From Couchioplanes caeruleus (GTDB lineage Bacteria; Actinomycetota; Actinomycetes; Mycobacteriales; Micromonosporaceae), in assembly GCF_003751945.1 (NCBI RefSeq), contig NZ_RJKL01000001.1, positions 6,696,001-6,760,000 on the forward strand: a DNA stretch of 64,000 nt. Direction: 5' to 3'. Positions 52,925-62,502 of the stretch are shown here, piece after piece (positions within the stretch are counted from its first letter, which is position 1; each line of letters begins with the position of its first letter). The translations under genes were made by a program, and so were the position numbers. The notes under the pieces were generated by a model. It was not told the DNA's origin. It saw only the letters and a program-made list of their open reading frames with translations, and ran no database searches.

Positions 52925-55264
52925 ATGACGACGGTACGGCTGTCCGCGCGAGTGCCCGTGACGCTGGGGCTCGTCGCCGCCGTGACGGCCGTCGGCACGT
53001 ACGCCGTCCCCGCCGGCTCCGGTCAGCGGTTCTTCACCGACGCCGCTCAGTTCGCCGCCGGCGCATTCGCCGCGGTGGTCTGTTTCGTGGCGGCCCGGGA
53101 CCACGCCGGCGCGCGGGCACACTGGCGACTCATCCTCGGCACCGGCCTCGCCGCCTGGACGTTGGCGCGGCTGTGGTGGACCCTGTGGGACGTCCTCGAG
53201 CCGGATCGGGCGCCGGCCGTCACCCTGGCCGACGCCGGCCCGCTGGCGCTGCCCGCCCTCATCTTCGTGGGCCTGATCGCCGGCTCCCTGGCGTTGCCGC
53301 GGCCGGTGCAGGCCTCGATGCGCCGCGACCGCACGGTGCTCGTCATCGACAGCGTGCTGATCGCCGGATCGCTGCTCGCCCTGATCCGGTCGGCCCTGCC
53401 CCACGGGTTCCTCGAGCGGGCCGGCCAGGACCCGTGGACGGCCGGGTTCACCGCGGCATACCCGGTCGCGGACCTGGTCCTGGTGGTCATGGCGCTGCTG
53501 CTGCTCGGCACCCGCCCGGCGTCGCGGCCCGGCCGGGTGACGCTGCGGCTCCTGGTGCTCGCCATGCTCGCCCTGGGCTGCTCCGACACCCTGCGTCTGC
53601 TGCATCTCGGCGGCACGGTCATGACGCCGCTCGAGTCGGCCGGCTGGCTGCTCGGCCCCGCGCTGCTGGCCCTCGCCGCCACGACCAACAAGGGAGTCGG
53701 CGAGCTGGCCGTCGCCGAGCGGGGCGACGGGGAGTGGCTGCACCTGCTCCTGCCGTACGTGCCCGTCGTGGCGACCGGCGTCTTCCTCGCCGTCCGCACC
53801 GGCAGCGGCGGCCAGTTGACGTCGTCCGAGGCGTACCTCGGCTGGCTGGTGCTGGGACTGGTGGTCGCGCGGCAGATGTTCACCATTGTGGACAACACCG
53901 TGCTGCTGGCGCGGATCTCCGAGGGCCGGCGCGAGCTGCACCACCAGGCCTACCACGATCCGCTGACCGGGCTCGCCAACCGGGCGCTGTTCCGCGAACG
54001 GCTGGTGCTCGCCCTGGACGCGTACCGGTACCGGCGGGTGCCGGTCGCCCTCATCTTCGCCGATCTCGACGACTTCAAGCTCATCAACGACGGCTTCGGC
54101 CACGCCGTGGGTGACAAGCTCCTGCGGCTCATCGCCGAGCGCCTCGCCGCCGCGGTGGGGCCGGGCGACCTGGTGGCGCGGCTCGGCGGCGACGAGTTCG
54201 CGGTGCTGCTGGAACGCCCGGGAGACCAGGCCGAGGAGACCGGGCACCGGATCCTGACCGCGTTGCGGGAGCCGTACGTCATCGACGGGCACACCCTCGG
54301 CGTCAGCGCCAGCCTCGGCCTGGTCCTGCCGGAGTGCGCCGACGAGGAGCTGACCGCCGACGTCCTGCTGCGCCGGGCCGACGCGGCGATGTACGTCAGC
54401 AAGCGCCGCGGCAAGAACGCCATGGCCCGCTATGCGGCGGGTGCCGACGGCGGCCCCAACGCGGATCTGCCGGCGCTGCTGGCCCGGGCCGTGAGCGCGC
54501 CGGCGGAGTTCGGTTTCGAGGTGCACTACCAGCCGATCGTGCGCTTCTCGGACGGCGCGGTGGTGGCCGTCGAGGCCCTGGCCCGCTGGACGGATCCGGT
54601 CGCGGGCCCGGTCGACCCGGAGGTGTTCGTGACGGTCGCCGAGCGCACCGGCCTGGTCGCGGCGATCGACGACTTCGTGCTCGACCGGGCGTGCGACCAG
54701 GCGGCGGCGCTGGCCACCGCGTACGGCCGCCCGATCGACGTGCACGTCAACGTGTCGGCGGCCCGGCTGGGCCGGCACGGGCTCGAGGACTCGGTGCTGC
54801 GCGCGGTGAAGCGGCACGCCGTACGCGCCTCCCGCCTGGTCGTGGAGATCACCGAGACCCGCCGCATTCCCGACCTGCCCCGCGCGGTGGAGGTGCTGCA
54901 CCGCCTGCGGCAGTACGGGGTGCGGGTGGCCCTCGACGACTTCGGCAGCGGCTACAACGCGCTGGCACAGCTCCACTCGCTGCCCGTGGACATCGTCAAG
55001 CTCGACTCCAGCCTGACCGATGTGGACGTCAGTCCGGAGCGGGCCGGCGCCCTGTGCCGGTCGGTGCTGCGGATCTGCGCCGAGCTGGGCGTGTCGGTGG
55101 TCGCCGAGGGCGTGGAGACGCCGGAGCGGGCGCGGGCGCTGGCGGCGCTCGGCTGCGAGCTCGGCCAGGGATACCTTTTCGGCCAGCCCGGCCCCGCGCA
55201 CCGCCTGACCACGATGATCCCGGCCCAGCCCGATCCGTCCTCCACCGCACACCTAGCCTCCTAG
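52925..55264 (+). CDS. membrane diguanylate cyclase/phosphodiesterase (GGDEF-EAL)
   Basis: 779 aa from the ATG at 52925; a GTG two codons earlier is possible. The first 320 residues contain about nine hydrophobic helices, an MHYT/MASE-like sensor of unknown ligand. GGDEF: IFADLDDFKLINDGFGHAVGDKLL, active site RLGGDEFAVLL. EAL: VAVEALARWTDP, NVSAARL, VEITETR, ALDDFGSGYNALA, KLDSSL and AEGVETPERA. All catalytic residues I can identify are present. It is laid out like the other GGDEF-EAL protein 20 kb away but is not a close copy. It controls cyclic di-GMP, and so probably motility and development. Confidence 0.93.
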   Translation: MTTVRLSARVPVTLGLVAAVTAVGTYAVPAGSGQRFFTDAAQFAAGAFAAVVCFVAARDHAGARAHWRLILGTGLAAWTLARLWWTLWDVLEPDRAPAVTLADAGPLALPALIFVGLIAGSLALPRPVQASMRRDRTVLVIDSVLIAGSLLALIRSALPHGFLERAGQDPWTAGFTAAYPVADLVLVVMALLLLGTRPASRPGRVTLRLLVLAMLALGCSDTLRLLHLGGTVMTPLESAGWLLGPALLALAATTNKGVGELAVAERGDGEWLHLLLPYVPVVATGVFLAVRTGSGGQLTSSEAYLGWLVLGLVVARQMFTIVDNTVLLARISEGRRELHHQAYHDPLTGLANRALFRERLVLALDAYRYRRVPVALIFADLDDFKLINDGFGHAVGDKLLRLIAERLAAAVGPGDLVARLGGDEFAVLLERPGDQAEETGHRILTALREPYVIDGHTLGVSASLGLVLPECADEELTADVLLRRADAAMYVSKRRGKNAMARYAAGADGGPNADLPALLARAVSAPAEFGFEVHYQPIVRFSDGAVVAVEALARWTDPVAGPVDPEVFVTVAERTGLVAAIDDFVLDRACDQAAALATAYGRPIDVHVNVSAARLGRHGLEDSVLRAVKRHAVRASRLVVEITETRRIPDLPRAVEVLHRLRQYGVRVALDDFGSGYNALAQLHSLPVDIVKLDSSLTDVDVSPERAGALCRSVLRICAELGVSVVAEGVETPERARALAALGCELGQGYLFGQPGPAHRLTTMIPAQPDPSSTAHLAS

Positions 55265-55275
55265 GACGCCCTAGG
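55260..55275. terminator. short hairpin between convergent genes
   Basis: CCTAGG, 4 bases, CCTAGG: a 6-bp stem at the end of the GGDEF-EAL gene and next to the hrpB stop. Weak, but the only structure between two convergent stops 20 bp apart. Confidence 0.35.
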
Positions 55276-55284
55276 GGTGGTGCC

Positions 55285-57753
55285 TCACGGCCCCCGGCGG
55301 TTGGTGCGCCGGGTGGGGGTGGCGGTCGCCGGATCCTCGGGCCACGGATGGCGGGGGTAGCGGCCGCGCATCTCCGCCCGTACACCCGGATAGGCATTGG
55401 CCCAGAAGGACGCGAGATCGCTCGTCACGGCCAGCGGCCGGCCCGCGGGGGAGAGCAGATGCAGCACCACCGGGACGCCGGCCACCCTCGGGGTGTCCTG
55501 CCAGCCGAACGTCTCCTGCAGCTTCACCGCCAGCACCGGCACGGCGGGATCCGAGTAGTCGACGCGGACGGCCGACCCGCTCGGCACCGTCAGGCGCTCC
55601 GGCGCGACCTCGTCGAGGCGCCCCGCGACCGACCATGGCAGCAACCGGCGCAGCGCACCGGCCACGTCGATCCGCGCGAGATCGGCACGGCGCCGGGCCG
55701 GCCCGAGATCGAGCCAGTCCGCCTCCGCCAGCGCCGCCTCGGAAACGTCCGGCCACGGCTCGCCGAGCGTCGCGTGCGCGAACGCCAGCCGCGACCGCAG
55801 CTCCGTCGCGGCGCGCGACCAGGTGAGCAGCCCCAACCCCTCGCGGCGCAGCCCCTCGTGCAGAGCGGCGCGCACCAGGTCCGGATCCGGGTCCTCGATC
55901 CGGCGCTCCGCCAGGACGATCGCGCCGAGCCGCTCCACCCGCCGCGCGACCACGTCGCCGTTGACCCAGCCGATCTCCGCGGCCGTCGCGGCCAGCGTCG
56001 CGGCGGCGATGCGGGCCGTCGCCTCATCGAGCGGGGCGGCGCTACGGATGCGCGCCGTCCGTGCCCCCGGCGCGCGGTCCGCGTCGGCGACCGCCAGCCA
56101 GGTCGTCCCCGCCAGCGTGCTGCCGCCGTGCAGCTCGCCGGCGGTCCCGCCGGCCATCAGGTACGCCCGGGAGCCGGCTTCCCGGGCCCGCGCGACCCGC
56201 TCGGGGTGGGCGAGGCCGACGACGAGCCCGGCCGCGAGATCGTCGGTGAGCCCCATGGCCTCGTCCGCCGTCGGGCCTTCCTGCCGGTCCAGTGCCGCTT
56301 TCAGCCGGCGGACCTCGGTGGTCCACGCCGGGTCGCGTTCGGATCGGGCCCGGCGCCAGGCGGCGACGAGGTCGTCCGCGGTCCGGTCCGCGTCGAGCAG
56401 CGCCACGATCTCGGCCGCGCGCCGGGCGCCCACCAGCGGTGCCGCGTCGAGCAGCGCCCGGGCGAGGCGCGGATGCAGGCCGGCGTCGGCCAGCCGGCGG
56501 CCCCGCGCGGTCACCCGGCCGTCCGCGCCGGTCGCCCCGAGCGTGCGCAGCGTGCCCATCGCCGAGCGCAAGGCACCCGGCGGCGGCGCATCCGGCAGGG
56601 CCAGACCGTCGCCGTCCGGGTGCCCCCACAGGGCCAGGTCGAGGGCGAAGCCGGTCAGGTCGGCGGCGGCGACCTCCGGCTCCGGCTGCGCCGGGAGCCG
56701 GTCGTGCTGCGCCTGCGACCAGCAGCGGTACACCCGGCCGGGGGCCTCGCGTCCGGCCCGGCCCGAGCGCTGGGTGGCCGCCGCCCGTGACACCGGCACG
56801 GTCACCAGGGCGCCGAGACCCCGCGCGTGGTCCATCCGGGGGACCCGGCTCATCCCTGCATCCACGACCGCGCGGACGCCGGGGACCGTCAGGCTGCTCT
56901 CCGCGACGGCCGTGGCCAGCACCACCCGCCGCGACGTGCCCGGCCGCAGGGCGGCGTCCTGCGCCGTGCCGGTCTGCCGGCCGTGCAGCGGCACGATCTC
57001 CGCGTCGATGCCGTGCAGAATTCCCGCGACTGTCGCGATCTCCCGGGCGCCGGGGAGGAAGACGAGCACGTCGCCGTCCCCCTCGTCCAGCGCGCGGCGG
57101 ACCGTCGCCGCCACGTGGGACAGCAGGCGCGGATCGACGCGCAGGCCGTGCGGGGCGTCGACCGGCTGCGGCGGAGGGCACCATCGCACGTCGACCGGAT
57201 GCAGCGCGGCCGCGGCGGTCACCACCGGTGCGTCGCCGAGGATCGTGGCCAGGCGCTGCGCCTCGGCGGTCGCGGAGGTGGCGAGCAGGTGCAGGTCCGG
57301 GCGCAGGGCGGCGCGTACCTCGATGAGAAAGGCGAGAGCCAGGTCGGAGTCGAGATGCCGTTCGTGGCACTCGTCGAGCACCACCACGGCGGTGCCGGCC
57401 AGTTCCGGGTCGCGGTGCAGCCGCCGGACGAGGACACCGGTGGTCACCACCTCGATCCGGGTGCTCGCGGACACCCGACGGTCGCCCCGCACGGTGTAGC
57501 CGACGCGAGCGCCCACCTTCTCGCCGAGCAGGGCGGCCATCCGCCGGGCCGCCGCCCGCGCCGCCACCCGCCGCGGCTCGGCGACCACCACCCGTGTCCC
57601 TTCCGCGGCGAGCACCAGGGGGACCACCGTCGTCTTGCCGGTGCCGGGCGGTGCCACGAGGACCGCCGCGCCGGCTTCCGCGAGGGCCGCGGTCACGTCG
57701 GGAAGGACCGCGCGGATGGGGAGATCCGGGAGGGCGTCGGCGGCGATCAGCAC
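55285..57753 (-). CDS. hrpB: ATP-dependent RNA helicase HrpB
   Basis: 822 aa from a GTG. DEAH/DECH helicase of the HrpA/HrpB group: motif I APPGTGKTT, Ia AEPRRVAARAA, II LDECHERH, III LATSATA, V ATAVAESSLTVPGVRAVVDAGM and VI QRSGRAGREAPGRVYRCW. The HA2 and HrpB C-terminal domains follow (LTWSRAATELRSRLAFA, WPDVSEAALAEADW, LPWSVAGRLDEVAPERLTVPSG). The family processes mRNA and other RNAs. It is divergent from the purine-degradation genes, sharing a 55-bp promoter gap, with no functional link implied. Confidence 0.94.
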   Translation of the reverse strand: MLIAADALPDLPIRAVLPDVTAALAEAGAAVLVAPPGTGKTTVVPLVLAAEGTRVVVAEPRRVAARAAARRMAALLGEKVGARVGYTVRGDRRVSASTRIEVVTTGVLVRRLHRDPELAGTAVVVLDECHERHLDSDLALAFLIEVRAALRPDLHLLATSATAEAQRLATILGDAPVVTAAAALHPVDVRWCPPPQPVDAPHGLRVDPRLLSHVAATVRRALDEGDGDVLVFLPGAREIATVAGILHGIDAEIVPLHGRQTGTAQDAALRPGTSRRVVLATAVAESSLTVPGVRAVVDAGMSRVPRMDHARGLGALVTVPVSRAAATQRSGRAGREAPGRVYRCWSQAQHDRLPAQPEPEVAAADLTGFALDLALWGHPDGDGLALPDAPPPGALRSAMGTLRTLGATGADGRVTARGRRLADAGLHPRLARALLDAAPLVGARRAAEIVALLDADRTADDLVAAWRRARSERDPAWTTEVRRLKAALDRQEGPTADEAMGLTDDLAAGLVVGLAHPERVARAREAGSRAYLMAGGTAGELHGGSTLAGTTWLAVADADRAPGARTARIRSAAPLDEATARIAAATLAATAAEIGWVNGDVVARRVERLGAIVLAERRIEDPDPDLVRAALHEGLRREGLGLLTWSRAATELRSRLAFAHATLGEPWPDVSEAALAEADWLDLGPARRRADLARIDVAGALRRLLPWSVAGRLDEVAPERLTVPSGSAVRVDYSDPAVPVLAVKLQETFGWQDTPRVAGVPVVLHLLSPAGRPLAVTSDLASFWANAYPGVRAEMRGRYPRHPWPEDPATATPTRRTNRRGP

Positions 57754-57808
57754 CGGACAAGTCTGGCCTACGCCGTGCTCCGGCCGGGCAGCGTGGTAAA
57801 TAGATCAG

Positions 57809-58300
57809 GTGGAGGCGTTCAATTCCCTGCCCGCCGATGTTCTGGAGGCGGACCTGCTGGCGGTCTGCGCCGTCCCGGCCTGGGCGGCCACGGTCGCGGC
57901 GGGCCGGCCGTACCCGTCACGGGCCGCGCTGCTGTCCGCGGCGGACGCCGCGGCTCGCGAGCTGAGCTGGCCCGACGTGCTGGCGGGGCTGTCCGCGCAT
58001 CCCCGCATCGGGGAACGCGCCCAGGGCGACTCGAAGGAAGCGGCCTGGTCGCGCCGCGAGCAGTCCACGGCCGCGACCGGCGGCCCCTCGCCGGAGCTGA
58101 TCGAGGCCAACCGGGCGTACGAGGAGAGGTTCGGGCACGTCTTCCTCATCTTCGCCAGCGGAAAGACGCAGGAGGAGATCCTGGCCGCGGCCCGCGAGCG
58201 CCTGGACCACGACGAGGAAACCGAGCGGCCCATCGTCGCCGGGGAACTGCGCAAGATCGCGCTGCTGCGGCTGGAGAGGTTGCTCGATGGGCTCGGATGA
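57809..58300 (+). CDS. uraD: 2-oxo-4-hydroxy-4-carboxy-5-ureidoimidazoline decarboxylase
   Basis: 163 aa. OHCU decarboxylase turns the second uricase intermediate into (S)-allantoin. Conserved pieces: FNSLPADVLEADLL, HPRIG with the catalytic His, KEAAWSRREQS with the catalytic Glu, and AYEERFGHVFLIFASGKTQEEIL. The GTG has no Shine-Dalgarno, but TAAATA sits about 8 bases upstream, so it may be read from a leaderless mRNA. It is followed by uraH with a 14-base overlap, then uricase, giving the three-step urate-to-allantoin operon. Confidence 0.93.
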   Translation: MEAFNSLPADVLEADLLAVCAVPAWAATVAAGRPYPSRAALLSAADAAARELSWPDVLAGLSAHPRIGERAQGDSKEAAWSRREQSTAATGGPSPELIEANRAYEERFGHVFLIFASGKTQEEILAAARERLDHDEETERPIVAGELRKIALLRLERLLDGLG

Positions 58301-58637
58301 GCAGTTCGTCGCGAAGATCTCCACCCACGTCCTCGACACGGTCACCGGCGAGCCCGCGCGCGAGGTGCAGGTGCGGCTGGAGCGCCAGGACGCCGGCGAG
58401 TGGCGGCCGCTGGCCGACGGCCGTACGGACGGCGACGGCCGGCTGAAGCCGCAGATCGCGGCCGACGACTGGCGGGCGGGCGGCTACCGGCTCGTCTTCC
58501 AGGTCGAGCCCTACCTCGGCGAGGACGTGTTCTTCCCGGAGATCACGATCGCCTTCCACGTGCACGACCCGCACCGGCACTACCACGTGCCGCTGCTGCT
58601 GAGCCGTTACGGCTACACCACCTACCGAGGGAGCTGA
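58287..58637 (+). CDS. uraH: 5-hydroxyisourate hydrolase
   Basis: 116 aa, transthyretin-like fold. It hydrolyses 5-hydroxyisourate from uricase to OHCU. Signatures: ISTHVLDTVTGEPA with the catalytic His, the arginine of VQVRLERQ, FPEITIAFHVHDPHRHYHVPLLLSRYGYTTYRGS with the C-terminal YRGS motif intact. The ATG lies inside the end of uraD (14-base overlap) and the stop is 3 bases before uricase, so the operon is tightly coupled. Confidence 0.95.
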   Translation: MGSDEQFVAKISTHVLDTVTGEPAREVQVRLERQDAGEWRPLADGRTDGDGRLKPQIAADDWRAGGYRLVFQVEPYLGEDVFFPEITIAFHVHDPHRHYHVPLLLSRYGYTTYRGS

Positions 58638-58640
58638 CGC

Positions 58641-59501
58641 GTGGCGTTCGTGCTGGGACCCAACCGATACGGCAAGGCGGAAACCCGGCTCGTGCACGTC
58701 ACGCGCGAGGGCGACACCCACGGCCTGAGAGACCTGAACGTCAGCGTCGCGCTCTCCGGCGACCTCTCCGCCACCCATCTCACCGGCGACAACTCCGGGG
58801 TGCTGCCCACCGACACGATGAAGAACACCGTGTACGCGTTCGCCCGCGAACACGGCGTCGGCGAGCCCGAGGCGTTCGCGCTGCGGCTGGGCCGCCACTT
58901 CGTCAGCACCCAGCCCCAGGTCTCGTCCGCCCGGGTGAGCATCGAGGCGTACGGCTGGGAGCGGCTCGGCCCGCACTCGTTCCGGCGCAAGGGAGACTTC
59001 ACCCGGCTGTGCGTGGTCACGGTGAGCGAGGACTTCACCCAGGTCGTGTCGGGCCTCAAGGACTTCGTGCTGCTGAACTCGACGGCCTCGGAGTTCCACG
59101 GCTTCCCCCGCGACCGCTACACGACCCTGCCCGAGGCGACGGACCGGATCCTGGCCACGGCGGTCGACGCCCGCTGGCGGCATCTTTCGGACACCGCCGC
59201 GTGGGGCGAGTCCTTCGAGAAGGCCAAGGACGCACTCGTCAACGCGTTCGTCAACACGTACAGCTACTCGCTGCAGCAGACGCTGTTCTCGATGGGTACG
59301 CGGGTGCTGGACAGTCGCCCGGAGATCGCCGAGATCCGCCTCGCGCTGCCCAACAAGCACCATTACCTGGTTGACCTGTCCCCGTTCGACCTGGAGAACC
59401 CGGGCGAGGTCTTCATCGCCGGCGACCGCCCGTACGGCCTCATCGAGGGCACGGTCACCCGCGACGACGTACCGCCGGCTCCCACGGAGTGGTATCTGTG
59501 A
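58641..59501 (+). CDS. uox: urate oxidase (uricase)
   Basis: 286 aa from a GTG with GAGGGAG about 8 bases upstream. Cofactor-free oxidation of urate to 5-hydroxyisourate in the cytoplasm. Recognisable pieces: GPNRYGKAETRLVHVTR, VLPTDTMKNTVYAFARE (with the Thr/Lys of the active site), FVSTQPQVSSARVSIEAYGWERL, and the tunnel-fold repeat in the second half with SEFHGFPRDRYTTLPEATDRILATAV, NTYSYSLQQTLF and LPNKHHYLVDLSPF. Third gene of the uraD-uraH-uox operon. Confidence 0.95.
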   Translation: MAFVLGPNRYGKAETRLVHVTREGDTHGLRDLNVSVALSGDLSATHLTGDNSGVLPTDTMKNTVYAFAREHGVGEPEAFALRLGRHFVSTQPQVSSARVSIEAYGWERLGPHSFRRKGDFTRLCVVTVSEDFTQVVSGLKDFVLLNSTASEFHGFPRDRYTTLPEATDRILATAVDARWRHLSDTAAWGESFEKAKDALVNAFVNTYSYSLQQTLFSMGTRVLDSRPEIAEIRLALPNKHHYLVDLSPFDLENPGEVFIAGDRPYGLIEGTVTRDDVPPAPTEWYL

Positions 59502-59655
59502 CCCACTTCGCACCCCCCAGGTCCTGACTCGCGGCGCCCGGTCGGGAATCGTCAGTGATCATCGCGCGGTGCTCCGGGTTGTCCACAGCTCGGGCGCGCG
59601 CGGCGTCCCCGACCGATACGGTACGGGGAGTCAGACGTGAAGGGAGTTCCCGCCC

Positions 59656-61203
59656 GTGACCGAGATCCTCTCCGCCGAGGCCGTGGCGTTCGTCGCCGAC
59701 CTGAACCGGAGGTTCCGACCCCGCCGTGACGAGCTGCTGGCCCGTCGCGCCCAGCGCCGGGCCGAGATCGCCGCCGGGGGGTCGCTGGGCTTCCTGAGCG
59801 AGACCGCCGAGATCCGCTCCGGCGACTGGACGGTGCCGCCCGCCCCCGCCGATCTCACCGACCGGCGGGTGGAGATCACGGGACCCACCGAGCGCAAGAT
59901 GACCATCAACGCGCTCAACTCCGGCGCCAAGGTGTGGCTCGCCGACCTGGAGGACGCGAACACCCCGCACTGGGCCAACGTCGTCGACGGCCAGCGCAAC
60001 CTCTACGACGCGATCCGGCGCACGATCCGGCTCGAGACCGACAAGAAGACCTACGAGCTCGGCGACGGGCCCTACCCGACGATCGTCATGCGTCCCCGCG
60101 GCTGGCACCTCGACGAGCGGCACCTGCCGGTCGACGACGAGCCGGCCGTCGGCGCCCTGGTGGACTTCGGGCTCTACTTCTTCCACAACGCCGCCGAGCT
60201 GATCGCGCGCGGCAGCGGGCCGTATTTCTACCTGCCCAAGATGGAGTCGCACCACGAGGCCGCGCTCTGGAACGACGTCTTCACCTACGCGCAGGAGGCG
60301 CTCGGCATCCCCGTCGGCACCATCCGCGCGACCGTGCTCATCGAGACGATCCCGGCCGCCTTCGAGATGGACGAGATCCTGTGGGCGCTGCGCCCGCACA
60401 TCTCCGGGCTCAACGCCGGCCGCTGGGACTACCTGTTCAGCATCATCAAGTATTTCCGCGACAACCCGGCCATGGTGCTGCCCGACCGGGCGTCCGTGAC
60501 GATGACCGCGCCGTTCATGCGGGCGTACACGGAGCTGCTGGTCTCCACCTGCCACCGGCGCGGCGCGTTCGCGATGGGCGGCATGGCCGCCTTCATCCCG
60601 AGCCGTCGCGACCCGGCGGTCAACGAGGTGGCGCTCGCCAAGGTGCGCGAGGACAAGGAGCGGGAGGCCGGCGACGGCTTCGACGGCTCCTGGGTGGCTC
60701 ACCCCGACCTCGTGCCGGTGTGCCGGGAGATCTTCGACCGGGTGCTGGGCGAGGCGCCCAACCAGCTCGGCAAGCGGCGCGACGACGTGGACGTCGCGGC
60801 GGCCCAACTGCTCGACGTGGCCGCCACCGGCGGGGCCGTCACCGAGGCGGGCCTGCGGTCCAACGTCTCCGTCGCGCTGCAATACCTGGAGGCGTGGCTG
60901 CGCGGCAACGGTGCCGTCGCCATCTTCAACCTGATGGAGGACGCGGCCACCGCCGAGATCTCGCGCTCGCAGGTGTGGCAGTGGATCCACAACGACGTCC
61001 GCCTGGACGACGGCACCCCGATCACCGCGGAGCTCGTCGGCCGCATCGAGGATGAGGAGCTGGTGAAGATCCGCCAGTCCCTGGGCGACGAGGCCTGGAC
61101 GGCGAGCCGCTTCGACGACGCCCGCAAGCTGTTCGAGCGGGTGGCGCTCGCGGACGACTTCGCCGACTTCCTCACGACCGCCGCATACGACTCCATCGAC
61201 TGA
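59656..61203 (+). CDS. aceB: malate synthase A
   Basis: 515 aa from a GTG with AAGGGAG about 10 bases upstream. It condenses glyoxylate and acetyl-CoA to malate. Conserved pieces: [95 protein letters not shown] [16 protein letters not shown], and [19 protein letters not shown] near the end. Placed beside purine genes, its likely job is to use the glyoxylate released from allantoin, as in Streptomyces ureide clusters. The aldolase gene follows after 1 base. Confidence 0.95.
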   Translation: MTEILSAEAVAFVADLNRRFRPRRDELLARRAQRRAEIAAGGSLGFLSETAEIRSGDWTVPPAPADLTDRRVEITGPTERKMTINALNSGAKVWLADLEDANTPHWANVVDGQRNLYDAIRRTIRLETDKKTYELGDGPYPTIVMRPRGWHLDERHLPVDDEPAVGALVDFGLYFFHNAAELIARGSGPYFYLPKMESHHEAALWNDVFTYAQEALGIPVGTIRATVLIETIPAAFEMDEILWALRPHISGLNAGRWDYLFSIIKYFRDNPAMVLPDRASVTMTAPFMRAYTELLVSTCHRRGAFAMGGMAAFIPSRRDPAVNEVALAKVREDKEREAGDGFDGSWVAHPDLVPVCREIFDRVLGEAPNQLGKRRDDVDVAAAQLLDVAATGGAVTEAGLRSNVSVALQYLEAWLRGNGAVAIFNLMEDAATAEISRSQVWQWIHNDVRLDDGTPITAELVGRIEDEELVKIRQSLGDEAWTASRFDDARKLFERVALADDFADFLTTAAYDSID

Positions 61204-61204
61204 C

Positions 61205-62353
61205 GTGCGGCTCCGCGACGACGACTACGCCGCGCTCGACGCCCGGCTCGCCGCCCACGACGCGTTCCTCAGCGCGCGTTACCCGGGCGAGCGGGCCGGG
61301 CGCCAGCCGGTGCACACGGTCTACATCCCCGCCGACCGGATCGCCGGCTTCCGCGAGTGGGGCTCGCGGGCGCTGGCGGTGCTCGCCGAGCATCCGCCGC
61401 TGCCGTTCCCCGCCGCGCTCGAGGAACGGGTCCGGGCCAAGCTCACCAACGAGCCGATCGAGGACCTGCGCGTCGACTTCGAGGACGGCTACGGCGTCCG
61501 CGACGACGACCAGGAGGACGCCGCGGTGAAGCAGGCCGCCGCGGCGCTGCTCGACGGGCCGCGGCCGCCGTTCGTGGGGATCCGGGTCAAGTCGCTGGAG
61601 GCACCGACGCGGCGCCGCGCGTTGCGCACGCTCGACCTGTGGCTCTCGCTGTATCCGGAGCCGTTCGTCGTCACACTGCCCAAGGTCAGCGGCCCCGACC
61701 AGGTCGCCGCCATGGTCACGCTCTGTCAGCGGCTCGAGGACGCGTACGGGCTGGGCGCCGGCGCCCTGCGCTTCGAGATCCAGATCGAGCTCCCGGCGGC
61801 GGTGCTGGGCGCCGACGGCACCGCCACCGTGGCCCGGCTCATCTCGGCAGCCGACGGCCGCTGCACCGGCCTGCACTACGGCACGTACGACTACAGCGCC
61901 GCGGCGGGCGTGGCGGCGGCCTACCAATCCATGGACCACCCGGTCGCCGACCACGCCAAGGCGGTCATCCAGGCCGCCGCGGCCGGCACCGGCGTCCGGC
62001 TCAGCGACGGGTCGACCAACATCCTCCCGGTCGGTTCCGACGTCGCCGTCCACGACGGCTGGGCGCTGCACTACCGCCTGGTGCGCCGCTCCCTGGAACG
62101 AGGCTTCTACCAGGGCTGGGACCTGCACCCGGCGCAGTTGCCGACCCGCTTCGCGGCAACCTACGCCTTTTTCGCCGACGGGGTGGACGCGGCCGCCCTC
62201 AGGCTCCGCCGCTACCTGGAACGCCAGTCGGGCGGCATCCTCGACGAACCCGCCACGGCCCGGGCCCTGGCCGGCTATCTGCTGCGCGGCCTCGACTGCG
62301 GCGCCCTGGACACCGTGGGCTTCACCAGGGAGCAACTCACCGCCCTGACCTGA
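61205..62353 (+). CDS. CitE/HpcH-like aldolase (DUF6986 type)
   Basis: 382 aa, GTG one base after the aceB stop. It belongs to the PEP-mutase/CitE aldolase superfamily: VDFEDGYGVRDDDQEDAAV (metal-binding acid), GIRVKSLEA, VTLPKVSGPDQV, RFEIQIELPAAVLG, LHYGTYDYSAAAGVAAA and YQGWDLHPAQLPTRFAATYAFF. From memory, homologues sit next to malate synthase in actinobacterial purine or allantoin clusters. The reaction is not known; lyase or thioesterase action on malyl-CoA-like or ureido intermediates is possible. Confidence 0.85.
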   Translation: MRLRDDDYAALDARLAAHDAFLSARYPGERAGRQPVHTVYIPADRIAGFREWGSRALAVLAEHPPLPFPAALEERVRAKLTNEPIEDLRVDFEDGYGVRDDDQEDAAVKQAAAALLDGPRPPFVGIRVKSLEAPTRRRALRTLDLWLSLYPEPFVVTLPKVSGPDQVAAMVTLCQRLEDAYGLGAGALRFEIQIELPAAVLGADGTATVARLISAADGRCTGLHYGTYDYSAAAGVAAAYQSMDHPVADHAKAVIQAAAAGTGVRLSDGSTNILPVGSDVAVHDGWALHYRLVRRSLERGFYQGWDLHPAQLPTRFAATYAFFADGVDAAALRLRRYLERQSGGILDEPATARALAGYLLRGLDCGALDTVGFTREQLTALT

Positions 62354-62502
62354 AATCCGCCCACCCCGAGACCACCCTGACGCGCCCGCCCGCCGCCCGT
62401 TTGCGCGCTGTCGCCGTGGGCCGCCGCTGCCGGTCTTCTATTGCCGCTGCCGCTGCTGCCGCCCGGCCTTGGGCTCTGCCGCCCCCAGGTGCCGCTGACC
62501 GG